In this document: piece after piece, positions 31,718-34,298 of the stretch
Numbering within the stretch: position 1 is the stretch's first letter
How the letters are laid out: every line of letters begins with the position of its first letter
Source: Streptomyces chilikensis
GTDB taxonomy: Bacteria > Actinomycetota > Actinomycetes > Streptomycetales > Streptomycetaceae
Direction of reading: 5' to 3'
Length of the DNA: 34,298 nucleotides
Assembly (NCBI RefSeq): GCF_001642695.1
Contig: NZ_LWCC02000121.1
Span: 1-34,298, forward strand
The notes under the pieces: generated by a model
Database searches by the model: none
What the model saw: the letters and a program-made list of their open reading frames with translations, nothing else
What the model was told of the DNA's origin: nothing
Program-made: the position numbers and the translations under genes

Positions 31718-31749
31718 ACGAAGCGGGCGGGCGCCCTACGCTCGTGTGC

Positions 31750-32628
31750 GTGGAGAGCCTCGGAACGTTCCTGAAGAGCCGTCGTGACCGGGTCACTCCG
31801 GCGGAGATCGGTCTGCCGTCCTACGGCACCTCCCGCCGGGTCCCCGGTCTCCGGCGGGAAGAACTCGCCCAGCTCGCCGGGGTGAGCGCGGGGTACTACA
31901 CGCGTCTGGAGCAGGGGCAGGCCGAGACCGCCTCCGATCAGGTGCTCGACGCGCTCGCCCGGGTGCTCCGGCTCGACCCGGTGGAGACCGCCCACCTGCA
32001 CAACCTCGCCCGGCAGTCCGCGAAGCCGGGTTTGGGCGAACCGCCCCGCGAGGAGCCCCACCCGCGGGTGCTGACCCTCCTGGAGTCGCTGGGCGAGGCC
32101 ATGCCGGCGGTGGTGCTGGGCAGGCGCGGTGACGTCCTCGCGTGGAACCGCACCGGGCACGCGCTGGTCGCCGAGCACGTCCCCTTCGAGGCGCCGCGGA
32201 ATCCGCAGGATCCGCAGGGACGTCCGTCGGTCCCGAGGATGTTCTTCCTGGACCCGCACACCCGCGCCATGTACCGCAACTGGCCGGACCTCGCCAAGGT
32301 GCACGTCGCCTATCTGCGCCTCACCGCGGGCCGCTACCCCACGGACGCCCGGCTCGCCGGACTGATCGGCGAACTCACCATGAATAGCGTGGACTTCGCC
32401 GCGATGTGGGCGACGGGTGACGTCTCCGACTGCACGACGGGGACCATGCACCTGCAGCACCCCGCCGTCGGGGCGGTGAGCGTGGACTATCAGGTGTGGC
32501 TCCAGCCCGACAGCCCCGATCACCGCGTCGAGATCTACACGCCCAACGACGCGACCTCCGCGGACGCGCTGCGCGTGCTGCACCAGCAGAGCGGCCGGGA
32601 TGACGAGCCGGAGTCGGCAGCCGCCTGA
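31750..32628 (+). CDS. XRE-type regulator with MmyB-like ligand domain
   Basis: 292 residues. Begins VESLGTFLKSRRDRVTPAEIGLP, the standard opening of this family, then the HTH RVPGLRREELAQLAGVSAGYYTRLEQG, and a C-terminal MmyB-like PAS-type domain from about residue 100 (GDVLAWNRTGHAL; SVDYQVWLQPDSPDHRVEIYTP). GTG at 31750 is preferred; an in-frame GTG lies at 31744. No ribosome site is visible and a possible -10 sits only a few bases upstream, so the transcript may be leaderless. Probably represses or activates the divergent exporter in response to a small ligand. Confidence 0.9.
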   Translation: MESLGTFLKSRRDRVTPAEIGLPSYGTSRRVPGLRREELAQLAGVSAGYYTRLEQGQAETASDQVLDALARVLRLDPVETAHLHNLARQSAKPGLGEPPREEPHPRVLTLLESLGEAMPAVVLGRRGDVLAWNRTGHALVAEHVPFEAPRNPQDPQGRPSVPRMFFLDPHTRAMYRNWPDLAKVHVAYLRLTAGRYPTDARLAGLIGELTMNSVDFAAMWATGDVSDCTTGTMHLQHPAVGAVSVDYQVWLQPDSPDHRVEIYTPNDATSADALRVLHQQSGRDDEPESAAA

Positions 32629-33038
32629 CGGCAGCGCTGCGCTCCGGCACACGGGCCACGACGAACCCGAGCGGTTCGCCGCAGCCCTTCTGGAGGACCA
32701 CGAGCCCGTGTCGGGCACGTTTTCGCCCACATGAAGGGCTGAAGGTCCTGTGCGCCCGCCGGCTGAAGGGCGACGGCGTCCACCACGCCGTGCCCAGTGG
32801 CGCCCGTCTGCACGGCCTGGTCCCTGTCGGGTGACGGGGGAAGGTCCTGGCCGTCCGGCGGACAGTCCTCGACGCACACCACGCTCGGACAAAGAGCTTG
32901 GAACCAGGCGGAGTTGTGATGCGTCGGTGAGTGTTGTCGGCCTCGATTGCGCAACCGCTGCCGGGGCGGCGAAGATGAGGTCAACTGTCGCGGCGGATCG
33001 GCAGTGGTCCTCGTGGTGGCCCGTCCGGGGGAGGTTTC
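32629..33038. other. 410-bp gap without a recognised gene
   Basis: Both strands have open frames but none with a start signal or a recognisable family. A GGGGGAGG ribosome site for the next gene lies at its end. I see no operator-like repeat. Confidence 0.4.
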
Positions 33039-33365
33039 GTGAAGTTCGACATGGGTGCGCAGACGCTGTCGACGCTGCAGCGTGACTCGCGTGGTTCGAG
33101 TGAGGACCTGGGCGCGCTGGTGCGTCAGCTGGTGCAGGCGGTGCAGCCGTTGGAGGGCAAGTTCAACGGTCAGGGCCGGGTGATGTTCGACCAGTTCAAG
33201 GCGCGGGCGGATCAGATCGCCGCGGACCTGAACAGTTCGCTGGGCGCGATCCTGGGCGGTCAGGCGGGGATGGACTCGGCGTTCGCCTCGGGTGACCAGG
33301 AGCAGGGTGACAACGCGCGGCAGCAGATGTCGGCGGCCAACTTCGACGCGGCGCGCTTCCGCTGA
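33039..33365 (+). CDS. WXG100-like ESX substrate, first of pair
   Basis: 108 residues, all-helical. Residues 1-45 and 55-100 form two helices with a bend at FNGQGRVMF in place of the canonical WxG. Such small proteins are exported as heterodimers by the type VII secretion system. GTG at 33039 with GGGGGAGG 4 nt upstream. The next gene encodes the likely partner. The pair matches the layout of the Streptomyces Esx locus (as in S. coelicolor SCO5723/5724), where they influence development. No C-terminal YxxxD/E signal is evident. Confidence 0.83.
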   Translation: MKFDMGAQTLSTLQRDSRGSSEDLGALVRQLVQAVQPLEGKFNGQGRVMFDQFKARADQIAADLNSSLGAILGGQAGMDSAFASGDQEQGDNARQQMSAANFDAARFR

Positions 33366-33444
33366 TCCGCGCGCCGGGGCGCGGCAGGTGCCGGCGTCTC
33401 GAGGCTTGTTCTTGTCTGCTTCGTTTTCCGGGGAGTGATGTGTG

Positions 33445-33759
33445 ATGGCGGGTGCGGGCGCTGATCGCCGTTCCTACGATTCGGGCGCGTCGTCGGACGC
33501 GCAGGCCAACATCCAGGCGGTGGTGGGCCGGCTGGAGGGGCTGCTCACGCAGCGGGAGAGCCAGGTGAAGGCGGCGATGGCGGACTTCGTCGCCGACGGT
33601 GTGGCGGAGGAGTACCACGGCAAGGAGCAGCGGTGGATCAGTGCCTCGCAGGAGGTGCGGAACATCATCGCGTTGCTGAAGTCGACGCTGGAGCAGAACG
33701 ACGGCACGGCGCAGTCGACGCTGCAGCGGGCGAAGGCCGCGGTCGACAACATCGGCTGA
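33445..33759 (+). CDS. WXG100-like ESX substrate, second of pair
   Basis: 104 residues, helical: ANIQAVVGRLEGLLTQRESQVKAAM, bend near YHGKEQRW, and SASQEVRNIIALLKSTLEQNDGTAQ. The Trp-containing KEQRW lies near the hairpin turn. ATG at 33445 with GGGGAG 9 nt upstream; a GTG three bases earlier is the alternative. 80 bp downstream of the first Esx-like gene and probably cotranscribed. Expected to pair with that protein for type VII export. Confidence 0.83.
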   Translation: MAGAGADRRSYDSGASSDAQANIQAVVGRLEGLLTQRESQVKAAMADFVADGVAEEYHGKEQRWISASQEVRNIIALLKSTLEQNDGTAQSTLQRAKAAVDNIG

Positions 33760-33828
33760 ATGGCCGGGTGTTGTCCGGTCGGTGGGCAGGCAGTAGGTAG
33801 CAGACCGTAGGCATGACGGGGGTTTTCG

Positions 33829-34209
33829 GTGCCCAGCTGGGATCTGACGCCGCAGGGGATCTCGCAGGTCCTGAAGACGACGGGTGAGACGGCGTCCTCG
33901 ATGGAGGGTTACGCGAAGTCGTTCGGTGAGCATCTGCAGTCGGCGGCGACCAGCGCCGGCACCATTTCCGCCGAGGGCGGGGGCGGGGGCGAGCAGGCCG
34001 GCGGTCTGGTCGCGCTCGCTTTGTCGCAGTACGCGGAGAAGGCGGCCAAGGAGCTGCAGTTCGTCGCGGCGCGGGCGGGGAAGTCGCTGACGGGTGCGGT
34101 GGAGGCGACGACCGCCTATCTGAACGGTGATCTGGAGATGGCGGCGCAGGCGCAACGGCGGGCGTTGCAGGTGCCGGAGCTGGACATGCCGGGGGTGGGG
34201 AAGGCGTGA
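33829..34209 (+). CDS. Small helical protein of the ESX locus (DUF6507-like)
   Basis: 126 residues starting at a GTG ([25 protein letters not shown]). Helical, with a Gly-rich linker [11 protein letters not shown] at about 49-58 and a [37 protein letters not shown] helix after it. It resembles DUF6507 proteins, which are WXG100-like chaperone or substrate companions. Its stop overlaps the next GTG (GTGA), so it is coupled to the following gene. Confidence 0.72.
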   Translation: MPSWDLTPQGISQVLKTTGETASSMEGYAKSFGEHLQSAATSAGTISAEGGGGGEQAGGLVALALSQYAEKAAKELQFVAARAGKSLTGAVEATTAYLNGDLEMAAQAQRRALQVPELDMPGVGKA

Positions 34210-34298
34210 TCCAGCCGGGGCAGATACCGCAGTTCACCGGGGACCTGGCGCAGCTGGAGACGGATTACGCGGCGCTGAAGACCGACGCCGGGAATGTG
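34206..34298 (+). CDS. Start of a type VII secretion-associated protein (cut by the right edge)
   Basis: A GTG overlapping the previous stop opens [25 protein letters not shown] up to the window end. This resembles, from memory, the N-terminus of larger Streptomyces Esx-linked proteins (putative secreted effector or WXG100-fused). Only 31 codons are visible. Confidence 0.6.
   Translation, partial: MIQPGQIPQFTGDLAQLETDYAALKTDAGNV

Noticed and set aside
32629-33038. Minus-strand frame as an insertion sequence remnant
   Set aside because: I could not match any piece to a transposase, and no inverted repeats were seen.

Overview
The window is high-GC actinobacterial DNA, most likely from a Streptomyces chromosome. 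The evidence is the strong G/C bias at third codon positions, frequent GTG starts, ATGA/GTGA-coupled operons, a WXG100/type VII secretion locus, and several typically actinobacterial families (DUF6153, DUF305, DUF4389, Acg-type nitroreductase, MmyB-like XRE regulator). I assigned everything by reading the sequence; no database search was run.

Region 1 (1-9951, all minus strand) looks like one arm of an uncharacterised biosynthetic gene cluster. In transcription order it holds a MaoC-like hotdog enzyme, two SAM methyltransferases, an AurF-type diiron oxygenase, a seryl-tRNA-synthetase-like amino acid:carrier protein ligase, an AcpS-type phosphopantetheinyl transferase, a free-standing acyl carrier protein, S-adenosylmethionine synthetase, an adenosine-kinase-like PfkB kinase and the start of a B12-type methionine synthase. 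A cystathionine gamma-synthase-like PLP enzyme lies upstream. The logic appears to be: load an amino acid on a carrier protein without an NRPS module, oxidise it (probably at nitrogen), methylate it, and regenerate SAM with dedicated enzymes. A DHA2-type MFS exporter (10093-11535) follows.

Region 2 (11540-17800) is a metal-stress (probably copper) island. It encodes an AhpD-like protein, a His-rich beta-sandwich protein, a DUF4396 membrane protein, a DUF6153 protein, a DUF305 lipoprotein and a beta-propeller lipoprotein. Near-identical 17-bp palindromes of the form ATACCCCC-N-GGGGGTAT occur six times, in front of the MFS gene, the beta-sandwich gene and DUF4396, and once as an orphan pair. 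They resemble CsoR-family operators. A decayed IS5-type transposase and a truncated membrane-protein gene lie at the left edge of the island.

Region 3 (17890-20577) is a BlaI/M56 regulator-protease pair divergent from a secreted NlpC/P60 peptidoglycan hydrolase. Two CTAAG-NNN-CTTAG dyads sit inside the two divergent promoters.

Region 4 (21343-29723) holds a pentapeptide-repeat membrane protein, a DUF4389 protein, then a block reminiscent of actinobacterial dormancy/hypoxia loci (flavodoxin, CBS remnant, Acg-type nitroreductase, nicotinate phosphoribosyltransferase, universal stress protein) and an AI-2E-family permease.

Region 5 (30135-32628) is a second DHA2 exporter divergent from an MmyB-like regulator. 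Region 6 (33039-34298) is the beginning of a type VII secretion substrate locus with two WXG100-like proteins, a small partner protein and the start of a larger gene. I see no rRNA, tRNA or CRISPR array.
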